DNA from: Acheta domesticus
Lineage: Eukaryota > Arthropoda > Insecta > Orthoptera > Gryllidae
Reading direction: 5' to 3'
DNA: 64,000 nt
NCBI GenBank assembly: GCA_031308135.1
Contig: JAHLJT010000631.1
Location: 3,449,371-3,513,370 of the forward strand
This document shows positions 12,945-24,823 of the stretch, piece after piece. The notes under the pieces were generated by a model. The model was not told the origin of the DNA. It did not search any database and worked only from the letters and a program-made list of their open reading frames with translations. The number at the start of each line of letters is the position of its first letter. The stretch's first letter is position 1. The translations under genes and the position numbers were made by a program.

Positions 12945-13560
12945 CCAAATGTTTTCCTTAAATTAATTGTAAGAATAAACGAAAATATACTTATAAAGGT
13001 GGCATAGATCTCATTTTCATTATTGACTGTAATTTTTTGAAAATTGCAAAAGTCTCAATTTTTTTCGGCGTCTTCCTACAACTGCAAAATTGAAGATAGA
13101 AATTTTTCCTTAAAATGATATTTGTTCTCCATACTTAGTTCTTTCAATAAGGTCATGTATATTTTTTTGAAACTTTTGATAGTTTTCGCGCAATATTGCG
13201 TGCAATATGTGGAATTTTTTTAAAAAAATACAAAAACAAGATTTTCTCAAAAACTGCTCAAATTTTTTTCTTTTGGAAAGGATGGTGCCTAATGTACTCT
13301 ATGAGATGACATTAACGCCATATTGCTCTATTCTTTTGTTTTTTCAAAAATTACAAAAATGTAATTCTTTGACTAGCCTTTCATTTTGTAAATATTTTCA
13401 TTAACGGCGATTTGTTCACATTATTACATTTAGAAGTACATGTGATTTACATTATGTCTTAAAAATTCCTCGACAACATATGTTTTCTGTGAAAACGAAC
13501 TGAAAATTCCGAATTTGCACAAATGCTTAAACGCCATTTTCTCAAATTGCGTTTGCTCTA
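12945..13560 (-). repeat. Family A repeat, inverted copy 3
   Basis: Collinear with the copy at 11160-11650, with the same succession of blocks: 'ctacaactgcaaaattgaag', 'ttgttctcca', 'agattttctcaaaaactgct' and 'acgccattttctca'. Sequence divergence is considerable, so these are old insertions or an old tandem event. Confidence 0.6.
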
Positions 13561-14058
13561 GTTTCATTTGCGGGGAAAAATATATTGAGATGCGAAGTGA
13601 GGAAAGCATAACGGAGTGCCTGCCTTGCAGATCCCCGGGATTAGCAGTGCCGGTGGTCTCCGCGTTGAGGAAGTGGCCCTCCCCCTCCGGGCTGATGACG
13701 GGGGCGGAAGGCGGAGTGGAGTGAGGTGTTTTTCGAAATTTGACTTTACGACGCTCCTATTTATCCCATTTGCATATTTGATACGGCGTTGGGTTCTGGA
13801 AGCTTGTCGCCATCGCGCTATAAGCCCACATTTTTGAAATTGTTCCCGGAAGTACGAGAAAAAATTTAATAAACTAGTTTCTGCTAGTTTTTTGGAAAAA
13901 AGGGCTTCGTAGCGTAAATTCTATTACAAAAAGGAGTGAAATGCCGTGTACAGATCGAAAATCGGACCATTTGTTTAGACGTGATTGGTAAAGTAAATTT
14001 TAATATATTTGGTGCTGCCACGTGGTGGCGACAAATTGAACTAGTGTCGGTACATTTA
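13561..14058. other. Anonymous DNA with a short GC-rich patch
   Basis: 13610-13730 is GC-richer and open in two plus frames (13515-13724 and 13616-13837), but no recognisable motif appears in either. No gene called. Confidence 0.35.
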
Positions 14059-14059
14059 G

Positions 14060-14225
14060 CCTTAAGAAGTAAAAGAGTTTGGATATCGAGATCACCCGCA
14101 TCTGGAGTCTAAAAACACAAGTCGTACCGATAGTATTGGAATCTCTAGGATTTGTTCCCCAAAATTTATATAAAAGTTTGTGCAATCTCCCAAGTCACTC
14201 AAAATACTGGGAAAGAAGTTACTGT
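14060..14225 (+). pseudogene. Fossil 3' end of an RLE-type LINE
   Basis: The plus-strand translation matches, residue by residue, the C-terminal end of the RLE-type retrotransposon ORF at 50503-51225. The shared series is E-I-x-R-x-W, then T-Q/A-Q-V-V-P-I-V, then L-G-F-V-P-Q-N-L and L-x-x-L-P. It corresponds to about residues 176-228 of that ORF. The fragment lacks the zinc knuckle and nuclease core. It is diverged and short, so it is an old remnant of the same lineage, not a copy of the same insertion. Confidence 0.85.
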
Positions 14226-14900
14226 AAACAGTTCATCACAATCATAACAGTTTAATGCTTAATGCCCAACGTTTTCTCCCTACCCTTTACTGCAAAATGG
14301 TCCAGGCAGAATGGTTACTAGTGATCCTTTAGAGGTGCAAGGCAAGATGGGATGTTTGCCTAATCAAACAGCATACTCATTCTACATCTCACAACACTTT
14401 CATTATCACTTACATCTTACCAGTATATGTTATATAGTATTTAATTGGTTATGCATTATATTTAAATCAGTGCGTCACTGCCTTGGGGTTACATTCAGTT
14501 GCAGTTAAAATTATTATAGGCTAATCTAAAGGGCATGATTATTGAAATAGGAAATGGAGACATCACCAGTTACGTATGCCACACAAAAAGACATAAAGGT
14601 GTAAGGTTTCTGACAAAAAAATATCCGAAAGAACATCCATATCTACTCAGTCTAGGCTGTTTTCGGTTTCGACGCACTGTCTTCTCCGCAGCCACCTATT
14701 GGTGTCTAAAAGGCATTTTCCCACATTTTCTTAATTTTTCGGATCTCTAACAAAACAACTGAAATATGACTCTAGAATTATTATGAAGGGGTAAAATCAG
14801 GTCCAATGAGTGTATTTTCATTGAAAAATTTTGAACTGATATTTGAAAATTTCGTTTGAGCACATCCTCAAAATGTACACTTTGAAGTTAATTTTTACCA
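14226..14900. other. Anonymous DNA, no gene recognised
   Basis: Open frames 14311-14508 and 14535-14750 have no known motif. Nothing else seen. Confidence 0.4.
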
Positions 14901-14902
14901 AA

Positions 14903-14962
14903 AGAATACAAGAGAATGTAAAGAATACAGAGAATACAAAGAATACAAGAGAATACAAGAAA
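14903..14962. repeat. Short tandem repeat (GAATACAAGA-like)
   Basis: Repeated 'agaatacaaga' style units with 'agaatac' recurring about six times. Slippage-type array without other content. Confidence 0.7.
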
Positions 14963-15479
14963 CTTTATCAGACATTATTTGAAGCAATTGTATTCACAAA
15001 TATAATATAGTATAATAAATGTCAGAAAAGTAAATATAAACGACGTGAGAGATAGTTCCAAAAGATTATATTTGTGTGATTTTTAAAATAAAACACAACA
15101 AAACAATTCAAAAAACTGACCTTTATATCATGTTATACAGTGCACTATCCGTACAAAACCTAAAAAGAAAAAAAATGTATCAGTTTTGGGGAAAACGGTA
15201 TTTGACCGTTTCTGAAAATATGGAATTTGCAAATTATTTTTACAGAAACGTTTTGAGATTTCAAAAAAATGTATAAGAGATGAAGTATTTCTACACAAAA
15301 ATCCAAATCTGTACGATTTACAAATCTCTGGTATTGTGAAGTAACTCTGGTTAGCGAAGTAAAAGACATGTAAAAAAATAATTTCTGTAATTTGTGAAAA
15401 TAAAAAGAATAGCAAAATTGTATTTATTTCATCTAATACGGGCATGTAGAACTACCTAAAGCGAAGAGTTTGAAGAAAT

Positions 15480-16260
15480 AAAGTAGTGCCGTTTTTGACA
15501 AAATATTGTTTTTTATATTTTTTAATATTGCCCAAATTTCACTCAAAATTATCCGAAAACAACTAATATTTTCAAAAAATGTACAGGATATTAATCATAT
15601 TAAAAAATTATGGAGAAGAAATGTTTTTTTGAAAAAAAAATCTCTATGTTCAATATCGTAGTTGCAGCAAGACGCCAAAAAAATTTCAAACTTTTCTAAT
15701 TTTTGAAAACTCCTAGTTAACAGTGCAAATCGCACCTACGCCTTCTTTTTAAATGAATTTCACTCTATTCTTACTAGAAATTTTAAGAAAAAATTTGTTT
15801 CCGTTTTTGAAAAAAATTAAAACGTGTTTTGAAGTTTGAATGTCTTCCATGTTTTTCAAAATCTCAGAGCTTTGAGTCGAACAGACGAACAAACGGAGAG
15901 ACGCTAAAAAAACAACACTTTTTCTGTTTCAGGTGACTCCGAAACGTATTTCCGTTGAAACCTCGAAATTGATTTTCCACAGCTTCACATAACTTTCTCT
16001 ACACCACAGATATAGGTATACGACAAAATAAAATTGAAGTCCTTTAGGAGAAACTTTCTAGTTCCACAGTGCTCATATAAAGTACCCCAAAAGGTAAATG
16101 AAACATTTCAAGGTCTCTGGGCGTCAAGTTTGGTACATAAGAGAATGTTCGCTTTTGAAAAAATCCTTTGTAAGGTTTACACGCAAATGTTTTTCATAGA
16201 GAATTGGACTGATAGGGTTTTTGGAAAGCACATTTCAATAACCGGGACCCCGAAAACCTG
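15480..16260 (+). repeat. Family A repeat, copy 4
   Basis: Contains the 'gaaaaaaaaatctctatgtt' block, followed by an 'atcgtagttgca' block and then 'gaacagacgaacaaacggag' in the position where copy 1 has its CAGA repeat. It is followed by 'ccgaaacgtatttccgttga', a segment with no counterpart noticed in copy 1. Non-coding. Confidence 0.55.
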
Positions 16261-16959
16261 AATTTCCGTCAAAAACCCTACATCGATTTCTTTTAGAATA
16301 ATTATTATATTTATCTTCCTCTAACATACGTAGACGAGAGTGCAAAAATCGGATTATCGTCATTAAGCAAATATTAGATCGGAGTATCATTAATTAAAGA
16401 CTATTTCTTCTTCAGATCTCAAGAATTTAGAACAATTCGGGAGATAGAAATATTTTAAATTGAAAAATAGGAAAAGATACAGCTAAAGGTATATCTTCAG
16501 GATAAGCGACATGAATTAGGTCAAAATTCCTCTAATTTTTCAACAACACTGAATCATTTACGAGTTCAAGAAGTGATTGTGCAATATTAACCATACGCCA
16601 TGATGACTCCGATCATTCAAATCTCCATTGAGAATATTTGAAGCATGTTGCCAGTGTATCGAATTAGTACGCACTGGGCCACTAACATTCTGGAAGAGAA
16701 ACATGATACACCACTTATAATTCCATTCCAAAGAACGAGAGATCAAGATAGAGAAAGGGATACCACCGGACAGAGAAAACAAAGAATGAGTCAAATTCCC
16801 GAAAAACATTGAGATTTCCAGGGTGGCACGAGAGTACAAGAACCGGACTCCGCGAGGAAAGTTGACTTCAGCAGCAAGCTACAGACAATCGGACATGGAA
16901 CACGTTTCATACCCCTCGAGTGCAGTCTCAAGAGAGACCAGAATCTGTATGTACTTAGA

Positions 16960-17760
16960 GGCTGACGGCGGGGAAACAAAGCGCGCGTCCAGACCGTGGG
17001 CGGGGGGGGGAGGCGGGGGGAGCGGGGCCGCGGGGGAGTCACGCGCGACTTTAAATTCGGCGCGGCCTTGATCGGCGCTCGTGCGGGGGCGGGGAAGGGG
17101 GCGGCGGGGGGGGCGGGGAGAGGCGCCGCGAGGCAGACGCGATCTCAGCGGCGCCGGCTCAAGTGGCGGAGGCGCCAGAGATGACGGCGGCGGCGGCGCG
17201 GCGGGGGCGACGGCTTGTAAATAGTACGGCGGCGCGCCCATTCGTCGACGTAACCGCCGGGAACCGCGCCGCGGCCTGTTAAATATTTATTATTGCGCTG
17301 CGATCTGGACACTTTCATCTGGCGGCCGCCATAACAAACCCGGCGCGCGCGCGCGAGCGAGCGAGCGAGCTCCGTCGCCGCCGCCGCCGCCTGGCGCCAC
17401 GACGGCCCCCGCGCCGCCCCCGCGCCCCGCCCGCACGGAAGAACGTGAGGTGCCCGAGCCGCGCCGCATTAGCTGCGCCCAACCCACCGCACCGCACCGC
17501 ACCTCACCTCAGCGCCCGCCGCCGGATGTGGGCAGGGCGAGGCGCCCACCGGCCGGCCGCCCGGCCGACGCGCCGCCGAGCGGAGCGGGGAGTCCGAGCG
17601 GATGTGCCCTCCGTATACGGGCACGGGCAAGCAAGGGCCCGGCCGGCGGGCGGGCGGGCGAGGCCGGCCCGGGCCGGGCCGGGCCCAGGTCCAGCGCCCC
17701 AGGTGCACCACTTACACCCGTCGCAGTGGGAGGGAACTCGGGGATCCTACCGCAGCGCTT
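16960..17760. promoter_or_regulatory. CpG island, putative promoter or regulatory island
   Basis: A very GC-rich, CpG-rich block of about 800 bp in AT-rich DNA, with G-runs and GC-box-like 'gggcgggg' motifs at 17085-17120. An AT-rich notch with 'taaatatttattattg' and 'ggcggccgccataac' sits at 17279-17334; GCCAT within it resembles the core of Pleiohomeotic/YY1-type sites. Overlapping frames on both strands reflect composition. A transcription unit is not shown by the sequence. Confidence 0.45.
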
Positions 17761-17769
17761 CACATGCAA

Positions 17770-20500
17770 ATGCGACATTATAAAAATGCCTTGCCAAAAA
17801 TTTTAAGTCTTGGATTTCCAAGCAAATCCCCGACTGTTATGCTGAGTAACTCCGTATTTGACATTTGTAGTATATGGTAAGATGAACGTGCAAGAATTTA
17901 CTATATTTAGGATTACTCTCACTTTGAAATGTAGGTCCTTAATTAATGTCACTTAATATTGCTTGGATTAAGGTAGATTTAAGTTGGAATTAAGGGTGTC
18001 TAGGATACAAGTTATTACTCTTTTTTGGCGCACAATACGAAGAATGCTACAGCGAATTTGAGGAATAAATAGGAAGTATATTGTGGCATTGCTTGAACAA
18101 TTTGTGGGGGTGAAGAGGAAGAAAAGGGTATGTAAGAAAGAAAACGGGCCACTCCTTTTAATTCCTGCTCAGAAGGGAACTTGAAACTTGTGATCCTAAA
18201 ACAGTACATGCTGTCTCGAATTTTTGAGAACTGTTATGGAATACGATTTTATTGCTACTTTTTTCTTCTAACTCTTCAGTCTCGATAAACGCAAACTATT
18301 AACTCAAAATTACACGAAAACTAATCTTGTCTAATAAAAATGAATTGAATGACATGTACCGACATAGATATCACAAAAAGTAGTGTAGGAATAGACACGA
18401 ATATTTTACAGGCTCTTCTTCGGGAACGTCGCAGTGTCCTTGCAAATTTTGGTAATGATTAATACAACCCGAATGTTGGGCTCAGGGGAAAACGAGGATA
18501 AGAAACGCGCTTCGTAGATTAACACCATCTTATGCTAAACTGCACACGAGCGCTCTTGGCCGTTCCGCATAAGGTAGTCCGTTCCGCATCGGTGCAATGC
18601 CCGTGCAACGTAGGCCTTATTGAACAGTTATGGTAAGTATTACACACAGTATTTATTAGTACGACTTGTAATAATGATTACAAGAAACGTTTCTGGCATT
18701 GATTCTGTTATTGAAAATGGTAGCGATGATGAACTGATTAGTGAGTACGATGAAAATGAATGAAGAAAAAGGAAAAAAATTATACAAAGGTAACAGAATT
18801 TTCATTATATTATCAATTGAGGGCAGATTTTTATGACTTAAACCATCGTCAACAATGACCAATAAAATGCTCTTAAAATGTCAAAAAGCCGTCAAAGCAA
18901 AGAAAAATGACGCAAAAATTGTGATCAAAACCAGTTTGGATGAACAACTCAAGCTGTTGAATACGTTACTGATGTAATCGACGCTTCTTCTATTCGTTCA
19001 AGTGAACTCAGCATGCAATTTTTTTGTTCACAAATCAATTTGTTTACGGCGGAAATCGTCCCTTTTTCAACATTGGTAAAGCTCGCATGCATTTTTTGAT
19101 ACCTTACAACCAGAAATATCAGAGGAATTAAGAAGTCAAGCAATAACACGAACTTATCTTTAGTCGAGGAGGAACACATAATTCAACACATCACAAACGA
19201 CACCTCAACCCTGGACATCTGGACCACGTCGACTTTCTCTTGAAAATGAAATGGAGTGAGGATGGGATGACCCGCAAGACGAATATCTTTCTAAAGAAAA
19301 TAAGCAAATTTTATGAGTTAAAAACACTAAAAGACTGCACCACAAAGATTAAGTTGCTATTAGAAGATTTAGATCTGAACATACCAAAATGTGTCACCTC
19401 CAACTTCTCTCGCACCTCTCAATCATAAGTTCCTATGTAGCCGCATCGCCTTTACAAATCGTACATCTCGTGCCTTCTTCTTTCCCCCTTTAGAACCTAC
19501 TTCTCATCTCGTTCCCAACTGCAATCCTCGCTATCCTATTTGTGTTTTTGTTCCCGGCTCCTTATGGAAGTCATTAGACCTACTATCTCCTTATGGAAGT
19601 CATTTTTGTCATTGTACCAAAGTTAGCAAGTCTATGAATATTCTGAATTTTTCGATAAGTATTTAGGGGAAAAGGGGAGTAGATATCTCATGTACATGTT
19701 GTTTAGGTCAAGGGCAGAAAAATATTTCTTAATTTCATTTTGAAGTAAAAAGTTTTAGAAGAATTACAAAATGTAGCGTACAAAATGGGGTATTGCTTAT
19801 ATTCATGCGCTATAGAAAATGTACATCTAATAATGTTTAGACAAATTGAATCTAAAATCCCTTCCGGTACATGCCTTTTAAATTTAAAAGTTATAAATAA
19901 CCTGCACGAAGTTATATAATACTCGTACACATGTGCCCTCAGTACAACGGGGCTCCATCGTCAACGTCATTACATATTAATGATGCTAAAAACAGCACAT
20001 ACTTTCTCGCATAAGTGGAATCAGTTACGTAATATTGAAATAAGGCAATTTCTGCGCTACTTAGCGCTATTCAGCTATTACTTATAAACGACAAAGTGAA
20101 CCAATTCAAACTAAGCTCTTGTGATGCATATCTGCAATCATTTCGATAGCCAGGAGTAGCATTATTTCTTACTTTTACAAATAAAACAAACGGGAATAAA
20201 TTTAAGTGTTACAGGATTTACATCGCATTATACTGAAAAGCCACAATTCACGCAAGTTTGTCTTGATTACAACGAGCCTTAATCTCAGTCAGCGCGACAT
20301 TTTTCTTATCAATTCTTGCAAAGCCGCTCATTTCCATCTGTATCCAGAATTCAACTTGTTTTTGGTTTAGGGTAGCGATCCTAGAATTGAAGAAAAATAT
20401 CACTGAATACACTTATTCTCGCAGTAGGTCATACACAGTTTTAACTGTTAATTGAAAAAAAAACGTCCAAACATGAATTATCCATTCAAAAAAATCCCGA
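17770..20500. other. AT-rich DNA, no gene recognised
   Basis: Short frames only (18015-18209, 18656-18862, 18949-19179 and 19703-19930 minus; 19240-19428 and 19391-19666 plus). There is a small direct repeat 'tccttatggaagtcatt' twice at about 19559-19605. No known element identified. Confidence 0.45.
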
Positions 20501-20539
20501 AACGTGAAAATGGAGAGGGGCACCGAAATCTGACGGGCA

Positions 20540-20880
20540 CCAATTTCTTTACTGTTCGCTTTATGAAAAAATGAGAAAAAGTGAACAAAATCAAAGAAAA
20601 AATTGAAGCCTTTTTGAGAAAACAATTGTTGAAAAAATAAAAAATTGCCTATGTTTGACGCAAAATTGCGCAAAAATACTCATATTTTCGAAAAATTGAA
20701 CATGACCTTATTTGAAGATTTGTTTCTGATGAACAGATTTAAGGAAAAAATCTTCAAAATTGTTGTCGTCGGAAGACCCCCGAAAAAATCGATTTTTTGA
20801 TATCAAGGACACACAAAACATGAATTCTGACTACACAACGTTTTAGAGAAAGTAATTTACTGAACTTGTACAGTAATTTA
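20540..20880 (+). repeat. Family A repeat, copy 5
   Basis: Shares with copy 1 the series 'tactcatattttcgaaaaat', 'cttatttgaaga', 'gaacagattta', and, after a deletion, 'acaaaacatgaattctgact' and 'agtaatttactg'. The CAGA simple repeat is missing in this copy. Confidence 0.65.
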
Positions 20881-21009
20881 CAGTTTAGATTCAGTTAGTG
20901 ACAAAGGAGTAAAATAATGGATTTTTAAAGTTCCAGTTATTGTCTTTAAATTTTGATACCTGGACTAAATGTTTAAAGTGATGACTGTGTGTATCTAAAG
21001 AAGAAAACA

Positions 21010-21303
21010 TTAATGAAATATTATAAGTACTTCTTTCTGCCCAATCAAATAGTTTCTTCGGCATTGTAATTGGATCTTGACCTGGTTGTAGATTGGGTCA
21101 AATGCCAAGTCACTTAACAGTTCCTCCAACGCCAACGTAATGTCTTTACCATGTGACGTCACAAAAATGCCATTCTGTACTGACTCCAAAATATTCTTCA
21201 TGGAGGCAAATAATTTTTTAAAATTTTTCTTCTTTTTTTTGTATTCTGCACTTGAACCATCGAAGAAGTAAATAATTTTCTGGCATGAATAACAAATTCG
21301 CAA
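21010..21303 (-). pseudogene. Fragment resembling an arthropod multicopy ORF (SDG...SHGK type)
   Basis: The 97-codon minus frame contains 'KIIYFFDGSSAEYKKKKKNF' followed about 22 residues later by 'FVTSHGKD' and later 'YNQVK'. I recall a family of uncharacterised, multicopy, probably transposon-related proteins in arthropods with the same order of motifs (a YFSDG-Q-YKN-NF-type segment, then ATSHGK, then a YNQI-type segment). The match is from memory of motifs and cannot be tested here. The frame has no ATG at its apparent start (it opens with TTG), has no flanking gene structure, and is preceded by a stop, so it looks like a remnant. Function unknown. Confidence 0.4.
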
Positions 21304-21884
21304 ATCTAATCACTCCTCTAAATCAAGTTTCATTAGTAAATTGCGGTTTACGCGTTCTAAAAATTTTCTCTTCTTAAAATCGTGATCAGAACTATTAGAC
21401 GGATTGAAATATCTGTCGTATCTTGTATGGTAACCCCTGCTCATGTTGCAGTATACACACGATTCACGCACACTTCATTTTAAAAGATGATATTCCAACT
21501 GATGTTCAGAAAATTTTACTCGTATCCCTTGACAAGTATCCTTGTATTTTATAAGTAAGGTAAGGAGAGCGTCCCATCCCTAGGCAGCAAAAGGACACAA
21601 CAGTAAAATTTGTTTCCCTGGCACAAGGAATAGCAGTAGTTAAATTCGTTTCACTGTCACCCACTCCTTCTGGGAGCAAAGTGGACATTTCTTGAAACTC
21701 TAATCAGGGAGATTGTAATTTTTTTTTCTTCAGCACTTGGATCAAAGACTGGCCGAATATAATTCGTTAGTGCGGAGGCACTCCAAAATTTAATATCGGC
21801 ATTCCTCCACAAATAATCAATTTTCAGGCAAATAAAAAAAACACGTGTCTCTTTTCTTGATGTCTGTTACGCTTTTGTTGAGTT

Positions 21885-22533
21885 CCCCTCCACAGTATTA
21901 CCTGAGCAGGCGGGAATTTAGGGCGCTGGGTCCGAAGGCGCCGCGCATCCTGCGCGACACCGGCCGAGAGGCGAACAGCGACACACATCGGTCCTATCTA
22001 CGGGAAGGACCGAAACACGTCGCCTTCACCTTCCGCGCGCTGCCTCATGACACGCTTGCTACCCTGTGTGAGCAAGGAGAGGCAGCCGAACACGGGGGGG
22101 GGGGAATCGTCTTCGGCCGTGGGAGCGCCACGGACACTTCGAGTCAAGTCAGTGCCGTGGCGAACAGAAGAATAGTGTTGTGCAGTGGGTGTGAATGAGT
22201 AGAATGAATGGCTATGAATATAATAAAAACAATAATGAATGATTCGTGAATGGAAATAAACAAAAAGAACATTTCAATTTCAATTTCTAAAAAAAAATTA
22301 CTTAGGGTTAAGATAAATAAAATAATAAAAATTTTTCTGTTAAGTTGGGTATGCCAAAGTGCTACATTATAATTAGCAAATTAGATTTACGCTAAAATTA
22401 AGTTAGTTGTAGTTAATTTTAGTTACACAAACAAAAATGTCTCCCTCTCAGCTGCTTAAGACGCAAGGCAACAGTTAACTGTATAGAAATTAAGACAATA
22501 AATTCCCGCCTCCTCAGGGGTACTGTGGAGGGG
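21885..22533 (+). mobile_element. Unclassified element (family B), copy 1, with inverted ends
   Basis: The right end (22499-22533) is the inverse of the left end (21885-21920); both start CCCCTCCACAGTA and share 'AGGCGGGAATTTA', a roughly 35-bp inverted pair with few mismatches and one gap. The right end has AATAAA about 36 bp before its GGGG end and is followed by 'aaaacgagaaaaaaaag', which looks like a poly(A) tail. Other copies (27708-28230 and 31942-32170, both inverted) share this same right end but have different lengths, as 5'-truncated retroposons do. It is either a short inverted-repeat DNA element or a retroposon with a second, inverted 3' end at left. No coding region. Confidence 0.6.
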
Positions 22534-22547
22534 AAAACGAGAAAAAA

Positions 22548-22660
22548 AAGTAAACTGCTGCCATGCGGCTTAAGCAGCTGAGAGGGAGAGATTTTCTTAA
22601 TAATAATAAAACTAACTAAATGTTAACTTAAATCTAATTTATTAGTAAAGCCTAGCCCTT
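22548..22660 (-). mobile_element. Family B fragment abutting copy 1
   Basis: 'cggcttaagcagctgagagg' and the following 'actaacta...ttaaatctaatttattagt' match the inverse of copy 1 (about 22385-22470) and the copy at 31995-32100. It lies in opposite orientation to copy 1 directly after the A-rich tail. Confidence 0.6.
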
Positions 22661-22727
22661 TGTGCAGCGGGTTCCACTCTATTTACCTCTCGTATATACG
22701 TACGGGGGCGGTGGTTGTCCTACTCTC

Positions 22728-22784
<57 letters not shown>
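22728..22784. repeat. (TAA)19 microsatellite; empty insertion site
   Basis: Nineteen perfect TAA units. The 12.66-kb duplicated block starts immediately after this repeat. In the second copy only four TAA units remain and they are joined on the left to the 3' end of an RLE-type LINE. Confidence 0.95.
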
Positions 22785-22785
<1 letters not shown>

Positions 22786-24160
22786 TATCACCCTTCGTTA
22801 TGCACTACTGCTTTTGACTCGTCAAAATCTATCATAATCTCTATTATTGTTCACCAGAATACTAATAATACAATTTCCCCCGTACCGTATCGCGTAACCC
22901 GAACACGTTAAATTTATTTAAGAGCGTGGTTCGGCGATTTCCTTCATACGAGGACGGATGTAAACGTAAACCCTATGCCCTTTGCCCGGAAATTGCCCAA
23001 TCATATGGCAACAATCCCAAAACACAGTGATATTATCTTCCAAAGGGGGCGACCAAGGCTTCTTTGCGTTTATTATACTCATAACACACACATAAACACT
23101 TCAAATACATAACACTTCTGTCGGCAGGGCTTCAACCTACCTGCCATTACCGGTAAGCACTCTCTCGTTCTGCAACAATATTCACTTAATGCTACACATG
23201 TCCTAAATTACCATACAGAGTTATACACATAACATTCAACCGTTCGACCAAAATTTCTATCTTTTATGAATTAAAAAAAAAAATAGTGGAACTTTATTCC
23301 TTGGAATTCAGAAATTAATGCTTCCAACTGTTTTCCCTCATTTACTCCATGACTGTTAGTTATTTTTAGGATCCTTCATAATAATATCGGCCGTGTCATT
23401 TCTTAAAAAACTAACTTAATTCAAACTACAAAACTTGTTCTTGTACAAAAAGAATCATTAGCCGACGTTTCCAAACTCGATGAATCCCCGAATACCTGTG
23501 GTGACGTGGCGACGATTATCACTCGCATCGTATTTCAGGCATCTTCGTTGCAGCATCCGCCATCTTCTTCTTACACTGCGCTTATCCCTTACTTAAAATT
23601 TCCTAATTATTTACATCGCGCACTGTGTCTTTTAACAAACTAATTCTTGCATGCATCTTCGCGAGTGTCCGTTATGAAAATGAATTATGCATATTCTTGC
23701 CCGTTAATGCTTAAATACGAAATTATTAACAATCTTCACGTTACTATTTTTATCTTGTACGCGTGCAATTACAGCGCACACTATCTTGCCGCGATAAACT
23801 ATATAGTTTTTTTTTCGTCTTCGCAAATCATAACTTTAACATGGCAAAATAATTCATACTACTAAAAATTCTTCAGTCAGCACGACGAAATTACCGTTCG
23901 TTTAAAACTCGCGCAATTATCGCGCGCTCTTACGAAAGTTTTCTATCTCCTTTTATCCGTAATAAAACTCACTTTCCTAATTAATTCATTATATCGAAAC
24001 CCGAAAACTATTAAATATTCACCGAAAACTTCTGCACTGCGTAACATCGCGTCACTTGTTTGACCCGTCTCCACCACAACACCAAAACAAACCCTCATCT
24101 TTTTCCATTGTTGTCTGGCCGCTATATCCCTTTGCTATATCCCTGTTGCAAAAAGCAAAT
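22785..24160. other. Anonymous DNA in duplicated block
   Basis: No gene recognised; the plus frame 23647-23865 has no known motif. Repeated at 51343-52718. Confidence 0.4.
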
Positions 24161-24166
24161 GACCGT

Positions 24167-24238
24167 CGATCCAAGGCCGTCTAGAAGAGTATATTAAAAG
24201 GCCCGAGCCAACGTGAATGTCACGTGATCTGACGTCAC
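24167..24238 (+). repeat. Left arm of inverted repeat (about 1.7 kb apart)
   Basis: 'ccaaggccgtctagaa', then an 'aaggcc' block and 'gacgtcac', recur inverted at 25868-25922 ('gtgacgtc', 'ggcctt', 'ttctagacggccttgg'). The two arms enclose the THAP-domain relic, so they could be the ends of a decayed DNA transposon. Repeated at 52726-52797. Confidence 0.5.
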
Positions 24239-24623
24239 AATCGGTGGCTGAACATTTTTCGTTTTCGCATAAGTCCTAGTCAACGAGCTAGAATATTTTA
24301 GCTAATTAGCCCTTGTAGGATAAGTTTAGATGCGAACTGATGTTTTAATAATTCAGTAATAATTGCATGCTTGGTTTTCTGCATAAAAAGAATTCCCTCG
24401 TCCGTTATCTTCAAATAAGCAAGGTATGTCTACTTCTAGTATTGAGCGATACAACTATGTGGTGCAATTATCAATTATTTTATGTAATACGTGTAATATG
24501 TTTTGTTGCTTGCACTTATATGTTTGGTTATACTATTATACCCTGCATTTTTTCAGTGAATCCTTGCAAACTATCCTTAAAGGAAGGCATTTTGAAAATT
24601 AGGCAGGCGAGATACATGACAAA

Positions 24624-24823
24624 ATGTCAAGTGAAGTGTGCTGTGCTGTTGATCGAATTATGATGGATCAACGGAACGCGTTTTCAACTTTGAAATTTCC
24701 AAACAATCCTGCTCTGTGACAGAAGTGGATGAAAACATAAATAGGAAAGATTTTGTCCCCTCAAAGAACTTGTGTGTAAAACACTTCGATTCAAAATTAT
24801 ACTCTACCAGAACAAGGCAGTAA
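24624..24823 (+). pseudogene. THAP zinc-finger domain fragment, broken
   Basis: THAP domains are about 90-residue C2CH zinc fingers found in P-element transposases and in host DNA-binding proteins. Here the frame starting at ATG 24624 reads C-C-A-V near the N-terminus and 'FSTLKFPNNPAL' before a TGA at 24717. A second frame (24734-24823) continues with 'NINRKDFVPSKNLCVKHFDS', which carries the C-x2-H zinc pair and the typical basic/aromatic pattern. The second N-terminal cysteine appears replaced. One stop and one frame change break the domain. Downstream sequence is stop-ridden. It lies between inverted-repeat arms, consistent with a transposon origin. Confidence 0.65.

Noticed and set aside
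18930..19230. Possible hAT/BED-type transposase remnant on the plus strand
   Set aside because: A few phrases were suggestive, but no motif order could be established; not enough to support a feature.
24367..24663. 98-codon plus frame before the THAP fragment
   Set aside because: It is in a different frame from the THAP signal and has no recognisable motif; present in both blocks only because the block is duplicated.
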